Assembly (NCBI GenBank): GCA_964349045.1
Contig: CAYGFI010000194.1
Coordinates: 1 to 7,984 of the forward strand
Direction of reading: 5' to 3'
Length of the DNA: 7,984 nucleotides
From: JACJXF01 sp964349045
GTDB lineage: Bacteria; Bacteroidota; Bacteroidia; Bacteroidales; GCA-2748055
The translations under genes were made by a program, and so were the position numbers. Position 1 is the first letter of the stretch. Each line of letters begins with the position of its first letter. Shown one piece after another: positions 1 through 6,203 of the stretch. The notes beneath the pieces were generated by a model. That model was not told where the DNA came from. It made no database searches and saw only the letters and a program-made list of their open reading frames with translations.

Positions 1-145
1 GATCAATATCTATAGAAGTGCGATGCCCCATATACAATGCTAAAGCTGTACCCCCTGCCAGATTAAATCCCTTTAAATAATCCTTGTTTTGAAGAGATTT
101 TAAGAGTTCCAGTGTTGCGGGTTTAATTGTTCGCGTGTATAGCAT
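1..145 (-). CDS. AbiEii/AbiGii-family nucleotidyltransferase toxin, N-terminal part (cut by window edge)
   Basis: This reading frame is open from position 145 to the left edge and gives 48 residues. The segment GGTALALYMGHRTSIDID (residues 31-48) is the nucleotidyltransferase signature of the AbiEii/AbiGii family: a GG(T) turn followed by an Asp-x-Asp metal-binding pair, here D46 and D48. Characterised AbiEii toxins transfer nucleotides to RNA targets and block growth until countered by a partner antitoxin. The ATG at 145 is the first possible ATG, because an in-frame TAA directly precedes it. The start lies inside the upstream DUF6922 gene, overlapping by 46 bases in another frame, which points to translational coupling. 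About the first sixth of a normal-length protein is present, so activity cannot be judged. The family call is firm; the toxin role is inferred from the family. Confidence 0.85.
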   Translation of the reverse strand, partial: MLYTRTIKPATLELLKSLQNKDYLKGFNLAGGTALALYMGHRTSIDID

Positions 146-408
146 TTAAAGGATTGTAATGATACATTAAATAGTTTTGATACAAAATTCAGGGTTTTTG
201 GGTCGATATAATTAAGGTTTTTCAGCACATCAACCACTTCACTGTTGCCATAATACTTAATGACCAGCATTATTTCCTTTGCGGTTCCCAATTCAAAAAC
301 CCGCTGGATGATTAACCTTTTAGAACTGTTAACATCGAGTTTGTTGATATCAACGTCCCAAAAGTATTGTGGCTTTAAATCTTTTGAAATATTTAATTTT
401 TTAATCAT
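100..408 (-). CDS. DUF6922 domain protein, candidate antitoxin partner of the AbiEii-type toxin
   Basis: This is a 102-residue soluble protein without signal peptide or membrane segment. I recognise the small DUF6922 family from its N-terminal KDLKPQYFWDVD (residues 10-20), the middle RLIIQRVFELGT (31-42), and the C-terminal NYIDPKTLNFVSKLFN and SFKCYTR-x-QL-x-P-x-x-W (66-100). The family is common in Bacteroidota next to AbiEii-type nucleotidyltransferases, as here. No biochemical role is known to me. The position before a toxin-like gene and the 46-base overlap suggest an antitoxin or autoregulator in place of the usual, longer AbiEi. The helical middle could be a small DNA-binding fold, but no motif proves this. 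The ATG at 408 is preceded by a promoter-like sequence and a direct-repeat array. Confidence 0.8.
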   Translation of the reverse strand: MIKKLNISKDLKPQYFWDVDINKLDVNSSKRLIIQRVFELGTAKEIMLVIKYYGNSEVVDVLKNLNYIDPKTLNFVSKLFNVSLQSFKCYTREQLNPQHWNS

Positions 409-415
409 TGTATTC

Positions 416-447
416 TAAAGATAGGGAATAATTATGATCTACCCAAA
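416..447 (-). promoter_or_regulatory. Possible Bacteroidota-type promoter for the DUF6922/AbiEii pair
   Basis: Read on the minus strand, TTTG (444-447) is followed by 20 bases and then TATCTTTA (416-423). This matches the Bacteroidota consensus TTTG, 19-20 bases, TAnnTTTG in all but the last base. The start codon at 408 lies only 7 bases beyond the -7 element, so the transcript would be leaderless or nearly so. Such short motifs arise easily in AT-rich DNA, so this is a tentative call. Confidence 0.35.
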
Positions 448-450
448 TAG

Positions 451-495
451 TATGTAAAAGTGAGTAATAGTGAGTAAAAGTGAGTGTTAGTGAGG
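451..495. repeat. Array of 10-bp direct repeats, candidate operator
   Basis: Successive 10-base units read TATGTAAAAG, TGAGTAATAG, TGAGTAAAAG, TGAGTGTTAG and then TGAGG. The TGAG core returns exactly every 10 bases at 461, 471, 481 and 491, which places each copy on about the same face of the helix. The array sits directly upstream of the proposed -33 element of the DUF6922/AbiEii pair. The repeats are visible in the sequence. Binding by the small DUF6922 protein or another regulator is inference; a simple tandem-slippage array is the alternative. Confidence 0.6.
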
Positions 496-546
496 TGTGT
501 ATAACAGGGTTTGCTTTAAAGTATTTATCAGATAGGAAAAATTAAG

Positions 547-605
547 CGCAGACCCGACTAAGTCGGGACGCCAGGGCGCAATTAATTTCGCAATATGGAT
601 CTGCG
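547..605. repeat. Nested palindromic intergenic element
   Basis: An outer inverted repeat pairs 547-555 with 597-605 (CGCAGACCC / GGATCTGCG, 8 of 9 pairs). Inside it are a perfect palindromic hairpin, CCCGACT-A-AGTCGGG at 553-567, and a second near-palindrome centred on AATTAATT at 576-591. The inner hairpin shares bases with the outer stem, so the two are alternative folds. The element is GC-richer than its surroundings. It lies in a 328-base stretch (409-736) that has no gene apart from the regulatory sequence listed near the DUF6922 start. It could be a dispersed REP- or MITE-like repeat or a transcription end. No T-run follows on either strand. Confidence 0.5.
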
Positions 606-736
606 TTTAACCCGCGATTAACATTACATATATTCCCTTAATGATTCGCATTAAATTGATTATCAATAAGATTTTTATCGAACTGAGTTTCATTAATGCT
701 TATGCACTATTATGGGATATTCGGAAAAAGTATAGT

Positions 737-1054
737 TTAAAGGATTTCAATTGTCAGTTTAGGGATAAAAAATGGAGGAATGGATATTGAGTGGAGAAGT
801 TCAAATAAACGCTCACCGTCTTTTAAGGAGGCAAGTTTTTTTAATTCGAAATAAACCTGATTATAATCAACAGCTTCAAAGAGAATATGATCGAGCGGAT
901 TATCGAAGTCGAACCACAATTTAGATCCGTCAGTAATATCGTAAAGCAAACGCATCAGGCTTGTTTTCCCGACCTGCCTCATGCCACAAATTATGATAGC
1001 ATTTTTATGATTTATATAGGGTAGTATTTCGAAATAGAGAGCCCGGTTCATCAT
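737..1054 (-). pseudogene. Truncated AAA_14/DUF4143-type ATPase
   Basis: The 105-residue frame begins like the ATP-binding proteins of the AAA_14/DUF4143 group: NRALYFEILPYI, then a Walker A P-loop GMRQVGKT (residues 24-31), then KLWFDFDNPLDHILFE (45-60), and KKLASLKDGERLF (72-84). In intact relatives, usually near 380-400 residues, the next segment is Walker B, typically like FIDEIQ. Here it is replaced by a short unrelated tail (85-105) ending in TAA. I find no Walker B or C-terminal domain in any minus-strand frame before 600, so the cause is probably a deletion or rearrangement, not a single frameshift. The product could bind but should not hydrolyse ATP normally. There are two adjacent ATG codons at the start (1052-1054 and 1049-1051); the second fits the family better. 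Confidence 0.75.
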
Positions 1055-1279
1055 ATAATAATTTTTTTTCGCGGGATGATAGTCTGCTCCGTCTTAGCGG
1101 GAGAATCCGGATGTTATGGAATTGGGTTGATGGAACCTATCTGATTCATTAAACCTGAGGAATTCGCGTTATTGTAAATAAAAAGTTACAAAATAGCTCA
1201 TAAATGTAATAGAATAATTACAAATATGCAAATAATTTAATAAGTTTCATGGTTTTAATTCTCACTTTTATAGTAACTA
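1055..1279. other. AT-rich intergenic stretch with TGTAA/TTACA inverted repeats
   Basis: No gene is supported here. The stretch holds two small inverted repeats: TTGTAA/TTACAA (1172-1177 with 1186-1191) and TGTAAT/ATTACA (1205-1210 with 1217-1222). It also holds TTAGCGGGAGAA (1094-1105), which recurs at 3249-3260. It separates the ATPase remnant from the insertion sequence. The inverted repeats could be regulator sites for the former ATPase gene, but AT-rich sequence yields such motifs readily. Confidence 0.4.
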
Positions 1280-1305
1280 GTCGAACGTGAAAAACCCCTG
1301 TTTTT

Positions 1306-2667
1306 TCAATACACATATTGCAATCCCCAGTTTGGAGCGAACAGCGACCTAAAAAATTCGACAAAAAGATTTTGTGCTTCAGCCTTTAACCGCTGAAGCA
1401 TTTTTCGTAAGTTAAACCCTGCCGCTGCTAGCAGGGTGTTCACCAGATCACCTTGCTCATCTAACAGATAATTCCTACTCATCCTATGATCTTGCTTTAA
1501 GTGACCAATTATGGGTTCGATTCCAGCCCTTGCCCTGAATTGTTTCCTGATCTTTTGTTTTTGATAGTCATTAGCAGATGCCGGCAGCTTTACCGGGATT
1601 ACTATTCTTGTGCCATTTACATTTTTTCGCCCTCTATACCCCCTGTCCACAATACCAACCTTCGGTTTACATTCTGTAAGCCTTTCTGTTTGTTCCAACT
1701 GAGGAGCCAGAGTATCTCCATCATAAACATTCTCGATAAAAGCCAACGCACCGACGATAATTCCGGATTTCTTTGTTTTCACTATCGAACTCTTGTTTCC
1801 AAATTCATATTTCTTTGCCTCTTTACCTTTAGCAATACACTTTACATGGGGTTGATGGATGCTGTAAATTTTATTCTCCCCGTTTTTCTCTTGTGCTAAT
1901 ATCTTTCTGAAAATACCGAACAGCCCTTCATACCTGTATTTCTGAGGAACATCCATTTTCCTTTCAATATCGCGAAAAACTCTTCCTGCGATGGTCTTTA
2001 TCTTTCGTGCGGCCGCATTGGCTTTCTTTTTTCGCTTGGGGTGATTATGAAAGCGTTGGTCAATCATTAATTGTTTTAACTCCCGTTTATAGGTTTGCCG
2101 CAGTTCAATCCCCTCTTTAAAGGCTATTTTCCTGCACTTTTCAACAATCCTCTTTTGTAATTTCACATCTGTAGGGTACGTGATATTCTTCTCTTGAACA
2201 GTCGTATCCAAAAGAACTTCTTTCTCTTGTATCTCCTTTTTGGGAAATAAATGTATCGTCATCTTTAAGATCTGCTCTGCTCCTTCATCTCCAATTCGCT
2301 TTCTGAATTTTATCAGCTCTGTCCTGTCAAATGGTGCTTCATGCTGAAAATTTACTTCTCCACAGAAATATTGCCAGTACGGATTTTCAATCCACCTCTC
2401 TAATACGCTTTCGTCACTTTCATCGAACATCCGTTTTAGAAGTATGATCCCTACAATAGTCCGAATAGGTATCCCCGGCCTGCCATTGTCTTCAGAGTAA
2501 TAAATGCCCAGGCTGGATTCCAGTTGATCCCAGTCAATTTTCTTACAAAGCAATACCAGTTCATGCTTTTCTTTAATGAATTGTTTAATCGGAACTTTAA
2601 ACATTTCGAGCTGAGGCGTCTTATCAATTTTTCCAATCATTTCTCCAAGGTTTTTCTGCAATTTCAT
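1306..2667 (-). CDS. IS5-family DDE transposase
   Basis: This 453-residue protein catalyses cut-and-paste or copy movement of the surrounding element. The N-terminal part carries the DUF772-type region of IS5 transposases, including GRPGIPIRTIVGIILLKRM (62-80) and ENPYWQYFCGE (94-104). The catalytic triad is visible: D154 in LLDTTVQ, D341 in VDRGYRG and E384 in AGIEPIIGHLK. Around the last residue the signature F377-x2-R380-x3-E384-x6-K391 matches the family pattern Y-(2)-R-(3)-E-(6)-K, with Phe for Tyr. A basic stretch at 210-225 (KRKKKANAAARK) may contact DNA. The frame has no break and the triad is complete, so the enzyme is probably functional. The start at 2667 lies in a hairpin loop. 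The stop is only 26 bases from the left end of the element. Confidence 0.93.
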   Translation of the reverse strand: MKLQKNLGEMIGKIDKTPQLEMFKVPIKQFIKEKHELVLLCKKIDWDQLESSLGIYYSEDNGRPGIPIRTIVGIILLKRMFDESDESVLERWIENPYWQYFCGEVNFQHEAPFDRTELIKFRKRIGDEGAEQILKMTIHLFPKKEIQEKEVLLDTTVQEKNITYPTDVKLQKRIVEKCRKIAFKEGIELRQTYKRELKQLMIDQRFHNHPKRKKKANAAARKIKTIAGRVFRDIERKMDVPQKYRYEGLFGIFRKILAQEKNGENKIYSIHQPHVKCIAKGKEAKKYEFGNKSSIVKTKKSGIIVGALAFIENVYDGDTLAPQLEQTERLTECKPKVGIVDRGYRGRKNVNGTRIVIPVKLPASANDYQKQKIRKQFRARAGIEPIIGHLKQDHRMSRNYLLDEQGDLVNTLLAAAGFNLRKMLQRLKAEAQNLFVEFFRSLFAPNWGLQYVY

Positions 2668-2677
2668 GAAAACCTTG
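2646..2677 (-). promoter_or_regulatory. Hairpin around the transposase start codon
   Basis: CAAGGTTTT (2646-2654) and AAAACCTTG (2669-2677) are perfect 9-base complements separated by 14 bases. On the transposase mRNA the start codon ATG (2665-2667) falls in the loop, one base after the 5' arm. The direct repeat TGCAATTTCA (2657-2666 and 2676-2685) overlaps the same site. Folding could restrict translation of the transposase, as known for several insertion sequences where structured leaders limit expression from read-through transcripts. The structure is seen; the control role is inferred. Confidence 0.5.
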
Positions 2678-2689
2678 CAATTTCAAAGG

Positions 2690-2731
2690 CTAATAATCAC
2701 TAACTTTTCAACAATTAAATTCTAATAATCA
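2690..2731. repeat. Direct repeat CTAATAATCA inside the IS upstream region
   Basis: CTAATAATCA occurs at 2690-2699 and again at 2722-2731, 32 bases apart, in the noncoding stretch between the transposase start and the right end of the element. It could be a binding site for the transposase or a regulator near the transposase promoter. No convincing promoter motif was found there. Confidence 0.4.
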
Positions 2732-2805
2732 ACACTTTAGAATTCGCAAAACCACTTCTTCACGCTCGACTAACTAAACGAAATTGTTTTGCATTATTTT
2801 AATAA

Positions 2806-3183
2806 CTAACCGGGTAGTAAAAAAAACAATGCGCCTGACAACACCCCGATGGAATTTGCCAGTAAGTCGTTACTGTTGAAGGCACGGTAAGGAATGAAAT
2901 ATTGTATTACTTCGGTTATCCAGGAGAATGCCAGTCCGAAAAGCACCCAGTATAAAGCACGGGCAAAATCTTTACGAAAGCTCACATCGTAACCCAGCCG
3001 GACCAGGAACATCCAGGGAATGAAGATTACTAAATGGATCAGGGTTTCGAGGCGGAATGAGAGGATGTTGGTATTGTTTAAAGGGGAATTGAGGGGATTT
3101 ATTGCAAGGAATGAAGCCAGGATTATAAGGAGGGAATATATCAAAAGGGTTTTGCGGAAAAGACTTATTTTCGAAGATTTCAT
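2806..3183 (-). CDS. VanZ-like family membrane protein
   Basis: This is a 125-residue inner-membrane protein with four predicted hydrophobic segments (about 11-28, 47-64, 75-92 and 108-124). The family signature is visible in the second half: E91-x2-Q94, then P98-x-R100, D106, N110 and G113, with H50 in the second segment. VanZ is named for a teicoplanin-resistance accessory protein, but small VanZ-like proteins in Bacteroidota often sit at the ends of polysaccharide gene clusters and their role is unknown. I chose the ATG at 3183. The frame can be extended to a TTG at 3201, but a stop lies just upstream and MKSSK gives a normal family length. It is the last gene of the co-directional run, 89 bases after the DUF354 gene; a separate promoter in that gap was not recognised. 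Confidence 0.85.
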   Translation of the reverse strand: MKSSKISLFRKTLLIYSLLIILASFLAINPLNSPLNNTNILSFRLETLIHLVIFIPWMFLVRLGYDVSFRKDFARALYWVLFGLAFSWITEVIQYFIPYRAFNSNDLLANSIGVLSGALFFLLPG

Positions 3184-3248
3184 TTTAGCTTTTACTGACA
3201 AAGAACCATTTTTTTACAATATTTTTTAGTCCCTGCCCTGTCAACCAT

Positions 3249-3270
3249 TTAGCGGGAGAACCTTATCCCG
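3249..3270. repeat. Short GC-rich hairpin carrying a 12-base sequence repeated elsewhere in the window
   Basis: TTAGCGGGAGAA at 3249-3260 is identical to 1094-1105. Within it CGGGA (3253-3257) pairs with TCCCG (3266-3270) over an 8-base loop. It begins two bases after the stop codon of the DUF354 gene. No T-run follows on the minus strand, so it is not a standard intrinsic terminator. It may be part of a dispersed intergenic repeat or a weak 3'-end structure. Confidence 0.4.
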
Positions 3271-3272
3271 AA

Positions 3273-4352
3273 TCATTTAAAACGCAGTTGATAATCCGGT
3301 TCATCCTTCATAATTTTCACACTTTCAGGGTAGTTTTCTACAAACCAAGCTAAAAATGCTGTAGGATCAATTTTATCAGCAAGTATTTTTTGTCGACACA
3401 ACTGGAAAGATTCCTTTAGGTTAGGACTGGAAAGGAGTTCATTGATTTTCTCAATTACTCCTTCTGATGAAGAAAAGTGAAACAATATCCCAGCATTTTG
3501 TTCTTCTTCTAAATAGCCCATCAGAGGAAGACTATTAACATATACCACCGGAGTGCCTAAAATAGCAGCTTCTGATGCCATCGTACCACTTTCGGCAACA
3601 AACAATTCGCAATAATTCAATACATCGTGCATTCGTTCGGGTGGAATTTTAATAAGATATGGATCAAAAAAGGAATTATTGTTTTCTGATTCACTTGATA
3701 TAAATACTTTGAACCCTTTATTTGAAAAAAGATTTACTAATTGCTTTTTAGTGCTAATATCCAATCCCGAATGCCCGATATCATGACTGGCTTCCCATGA
3801 GACAAATCGTAAAAGTACATATTTATCATTGCTTTGCAGATTAAGCAATTGAAATATTGAGTTATCCGGAGAATAATAATTGGGATGCAAATAGAATAAT
3901 TCGGAATAGCCGTTAAATCGTATCTGACGTACACCAAAATCTTTCTTAAAACATAATGGATTTAAAAAGGTTTTGGAAAAGGGCTTATACAACAAATGAC
4001 CAAAGCGGGCATGTTCTGTATCATCCAGCACTATGTGAGGTTTCTTAAATAACCAGGATACCTGGGCAGTATAGGGTGATGCAAAACTAATATAAACATC
4101 CGGTTTAAATGAAAATGACTTTAATAGAAGGCGTACATCAACTAAAATCATATATAATAATTTTCCTAATACTCCGTTTCTACCTCTTCCACGATTGTAA
4201 TATGCTATTTTGTAATAGTTTAATAAATAATGTATGATAGAACGCTCACGGGCTGAAACAAAAAACTCATGACCTTTATGTTGCATGAGTTTTATAAAGT
4301 TTCTGAAATAATGAACGTGGGCAGGATGTCCAATGTCAATTAATATTTTCAT
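3273..4352 (-). CDS. DUF354 family GT-B-fold protein, putative glycosyltransferase
   Basis: This 359-residue protein has the DUF354 hallmarks: MKILIDIGHPAHVHYFRN at the N terminus (1-18), FNGYSELFYLHPNYYSPD (146-163) and ESGTMASEAAILGTPVVYVN (254-273). The last resembles the sugar-nucleotide-binding turn of GT-B enzymes and UDP-GlcNAc 2-epimerase-like folds. It is expected to be cytoplasmic. DUF354 proteins occur in surface polysaccharide clusters and are thought to act as glycosyltransferases or related sugar-nucleotide enzymes; the exact reaction is not established. The frame can be extended 24 codons upstream to 4424, but that extension overlaps asnB, whereas the ATG at 4352 starts exactly at the conserved MKILIDIGHP. 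With this start the gap to asnB is 20 bases, implying cotranscription. Its position after an amidotransferase suggests it acts on the same glycan. Confidence 0.88.
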   Translation of the reverse strand: MKILIDIGHPAHVHYFRNFIKLMQHKGHEFFVSARERSIIHYLLNYYKIAYYNRGRGRNGVLGKLLYMILVDVRLLLKSFSFKPDVYISFASPYTAQVSWLFKKPHIVLDDTEHARFGHLLYKPFSKTFLNPLCFKKDFGVRQIRFNGYSELFYLHPNYYSPDNSIFQLLNLQSNDKYVLLRFVSWEASHDIGHSGLDISTKKQLVNLFSNKGFKVFISSESENNNSFFDPYLIKIPPERMHDVLNYCELFVAESGTMASEAAILGTPVVYVNSLPLMGYLEEEQNAGILFHFSSSEGVIEKINELLSSPNLKESFQLCRQKILADKIDPTAFLAWFVENYPESVKIMKDEPDYQLRFK

Positions 4353-4372
4353 ATACTTTAATCCATATAAAA

Positions 4373-6202
4373 TTAATTGTCGATGAATTCCCTGAACCAC
4401 ATTTCTAAATGAATCCATTTCCATATTTCTTTGGAAACATTTTTTTTCCCTGACAAATGCATTTTGTAGAGGTTTTTTGCAATTTCAGGTTTTATCAAAT
4501 TACGTTCTTTGAATGAATCACTTTCGAGAATACTCATTATTAAACTCTGCCATCCAGGTTCGCGCAACCATTCGTTTTCAGGAGTTCCGAAGCCAATTTT
4601 ATCACGACGCAAACGAATTTTCTCAGGTAAAACACCTTTCATTGCTTCTCGCAAAATATACTTTGTCATTCCTTTTTTTATAATCAAATCTCCACTGGTT
4701 GCTAATGTCTTTTCAACCAGGCGAAAATCTAAAAATGGCACACGTGCCTCCAATGAAAACCACATCGAATTTCTGTCCTCCCATTTTAATAAATGCTCTA
4801 ATTTATACTCAAAATGGTCCAGGAGTGCATCATGTAAGCTTTCTGAATCATAAAGACTTCCGGCAATACTATTATTTTCTTTATACTGATTAACGAAATC
4901 TTCATTTAAATATCCTTTTTCATTTACTCTTACTTTTGTTCGCTGGCTTACAGGTAACATAAAATATAAAAAACTCTTAAAACCCATCATATTTCTGTGC
5001 TTAAGAAAATAGTAATACATTTCACTGCTCAGTTTTCCAATTCGCCCATGATTAAATAAATCTTTAAAGTAAAATCCGAAAAAATAATGATATCCTGCCA
5101 ACTCTTCATCTGCTCCCTGGCCATCTAAAGTGACCACTACCTTTCCTTGTGCCAGTTTCATTACGGAGAATTGAGCATATGGACTTGTTGAGGGGATTGG
5201 TTCTCCATGGGCTCTTACAAATTGTATTAAATCATTTTTCAGGGAATTGGCGTTTGGTGTTATAAAGAACATATTTTTTAAAGATGTTCTGTATTCATTA
5301 ATAAATTCTGTTTCGTCACCCATTTGTCCCTTTTTGTAAATAGCTGAAAAAGTATTTAAATCTTTTTTATCAAAGTCTTTCAGCAAAATTGAAACTATAC
5401 TTGAAGAATCCAATCCGCCGCTTAAGCAGACTCCAACAGGTACATCACTTCGTAATCGTAAACCAATGGAAGAACTTAATAATTCCCTGTATTCGTCAGC
5501 ATTAGAGAAGGATTGTTTGATGTTTGAACGAAGGTCATACCACTTTTTAATTGTTAATTTATCTCTGCATATTGTCAGACTCTGTCCATGTTGTAATTTT
5601 TTAATTCCATCAAAAAAAGTTGTTTCATTTTGATCTGTCCGGTTAAATACAAGAAAATCGAAAATAGCCTGATAGTTTGCTTTGGGTTTCCTTTCTAAAG
5701 TACAAAGTATGGGAGGGATTTCTGAAGCAAAGATAAACTGGTTATTATCTACAAAGTAATAAAACGGTTTAATTCCATAACGATCCCGGGTTGCAAAAAT
5801 TGAATTATCATTCCTGTTATAAATAACAAAAGCCCACATGCCGTTGAAACGGTTCAGACATTCAGGGCCCCATTCAATAAATGACTTAAGTAATACTTCA
5901 CTATCAGTTTTTGTTTTGAATTTATAGCCTCTTAATTTAAGCTCCTCACGAATTTCAATATAATTATATATTTCACCATTAAATACCATAACATATTTTC
6001 CATCATCCGAAAGCATTGGTTGATGACCAGATTGAGATAGATCAATAATACTTAATCGCACAAAGCCTAAAGAAACAGCCCCCTCTGAAAAAGTGCCTTC
6101 ATCATCAGGACCACGATGTTTCATAGCTTTCATCATGGGATGAAGGTTTAACTCTTCCGCTACTTTACCGTTCAGATTAATTATACCACAGATTCCGCAC
6201 AT
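4373..6202 (-). CDS. asnB: Asparagine synthase-type glutamine amidotransferase (AsnB family)
   Basis: This 609-residue protein is full length for the family. The N-terminal Ntn-type glutaminase domain (about 1-210) starts with the catalytic Cys2 (MCGICGI) and keeps R49 in RLSIIDL, NGE at 75-77 and D100. The C-terminal synthetase domain (about 235-600) has the PP-loop SGGLDSS (261-267), DGQGADEE (360-367) and EARVPFLD (485-492). All residues expected for glutamine hydrolysis and acyl-adenylate amidation are present. It could make asparagine, but within a glycosyltransferase cluster it more likely amidates a sugar carboxylate, as proposed for WbpS-type AsnB homologues in O-antigen loci. That substrate is inference. 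The Met before Cys2 fixes the start, since the initiator must be removed to expose the nucleophile. It lies 18 bases after the WbsX-like gene and 20 before the DUF354 gene. Confidence 0.95.
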   Translation of the reverse strand: MCGICGIINLNGKVAEELNLHPMMKAMKHRGPDDEGTFSEGAVSLGFVRLSIIDLSQSGHQPMLSDDGKYVMVFNGEIYNYIEIREELKLRGYKFKTKTDSEVLLKSFIEWGPECLNRFNGMWAFVIYNRNDNSIFATRDRYGIKPFYYFVDNNQFIFASEIPPILCTLERKPKANYQAIFDFLVFNRTDQNETTFFDGIKKLQHGQSLTICRDKLTIKKWYDLRSNIKQSFSNADEYRELLSSSIGLRLRSDVPVGVCLSGGLDSSSIVSILLKDFDKKDLNTFSAIYKKGQMGDETEFINEYRTSLKNMFFITPNANSLKNDLIQFVRAHGEPIPSTSPYAQFSVMKLAQGKVVVTLDGQGADEELAGYHYFFGFYFKDLFNHGRIGKLSSEMYYYFLKHRNMMGFKSFLYFMLPVSQRTKVRVNEKGYLNEDFVNQYKENNSIAGSLYDSESLHDALLDHFEYKLEHLLKWEDRNSMWFSLEARVPFLDFRLVEKTLATSGDLIIKKGMTKYILREAMKGVLPEKIRLRRDKIGFGTPENEWLREPGWQSLIMSILESDSFKERNLIKPEIAKNLYKMHLSGKKNVSKEIWKWIHLEMWFREFIDN

Positions 6203-6203
6203 A

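Larger units (their letters stand above)
1280..2770 (-). mobile_element. Complete IS5-family insertion sequence
   Basis: The element is 1491 bases long. Its ends match as imperfect inverted repeats: GTCGAACGTGAAAAA at 1280-1294 and, read from the other strand, GTCGAGCGTGAAGAA at 2756-2770 (13 of 15). TAACTA stands directly outside both ends (1274-1279 and 2771-2776), consistent with a target-site duplication and a simple insertion. The exact boundary is uncertain by a base or two, since the terminal bases are self-complementary, and a further TAACTA at 2803-2808 shows the motif is not rare here. It carries one full-length transposase on the minus strand and lies in intergenic DNA, 29 bases past the duplication from the VanZ-like stop codon. 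Intact ends and gene suggest recent arrival and possible activity. Confidence 0.85.

Noticed and set aside
451..495. Short repeats as a CRISPR array
   Set aside because: The units are 10 bases, directly abutting and without unique spacers; they are simple direct repeats.
600..805. Frameshifted continuation of the ATPase downstream of its early stop
   Set aside because: All three minus-strand frames meet stops quickly and show no Walker B or C-terminal family motifs.
1501..1899. Open frame on the plus strand of 132 codons
   Set aside because: It lies fully opposite the transposase gene and shows no family features; it is a shadow frame.
3184..3201. TTG start that would lengthen the VanZ-like protein by six residues
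   Set aside because: The ATG at 3183 gives the expected length and the extension has no supporting ribosome-binding site.
3253..3270. Hairpin after the DUF354 gene as an intrinsic terminator
   Set aside because: The stem is only five pairs and no T-run follows on the minus strand.
4353..4424. 24-codon N-terminal extension of the DUF354 gene
   Set aside because: It overlaps the conserved C-terminal coding end of asnB, and the family start MKILIDIGHP begins at 4352.
4509..4893. Two plus-strand open frames opposite asnB
   Set aside because: They are antisense to strongly conserved amidotransferase coding sequence and have no recognisable features.
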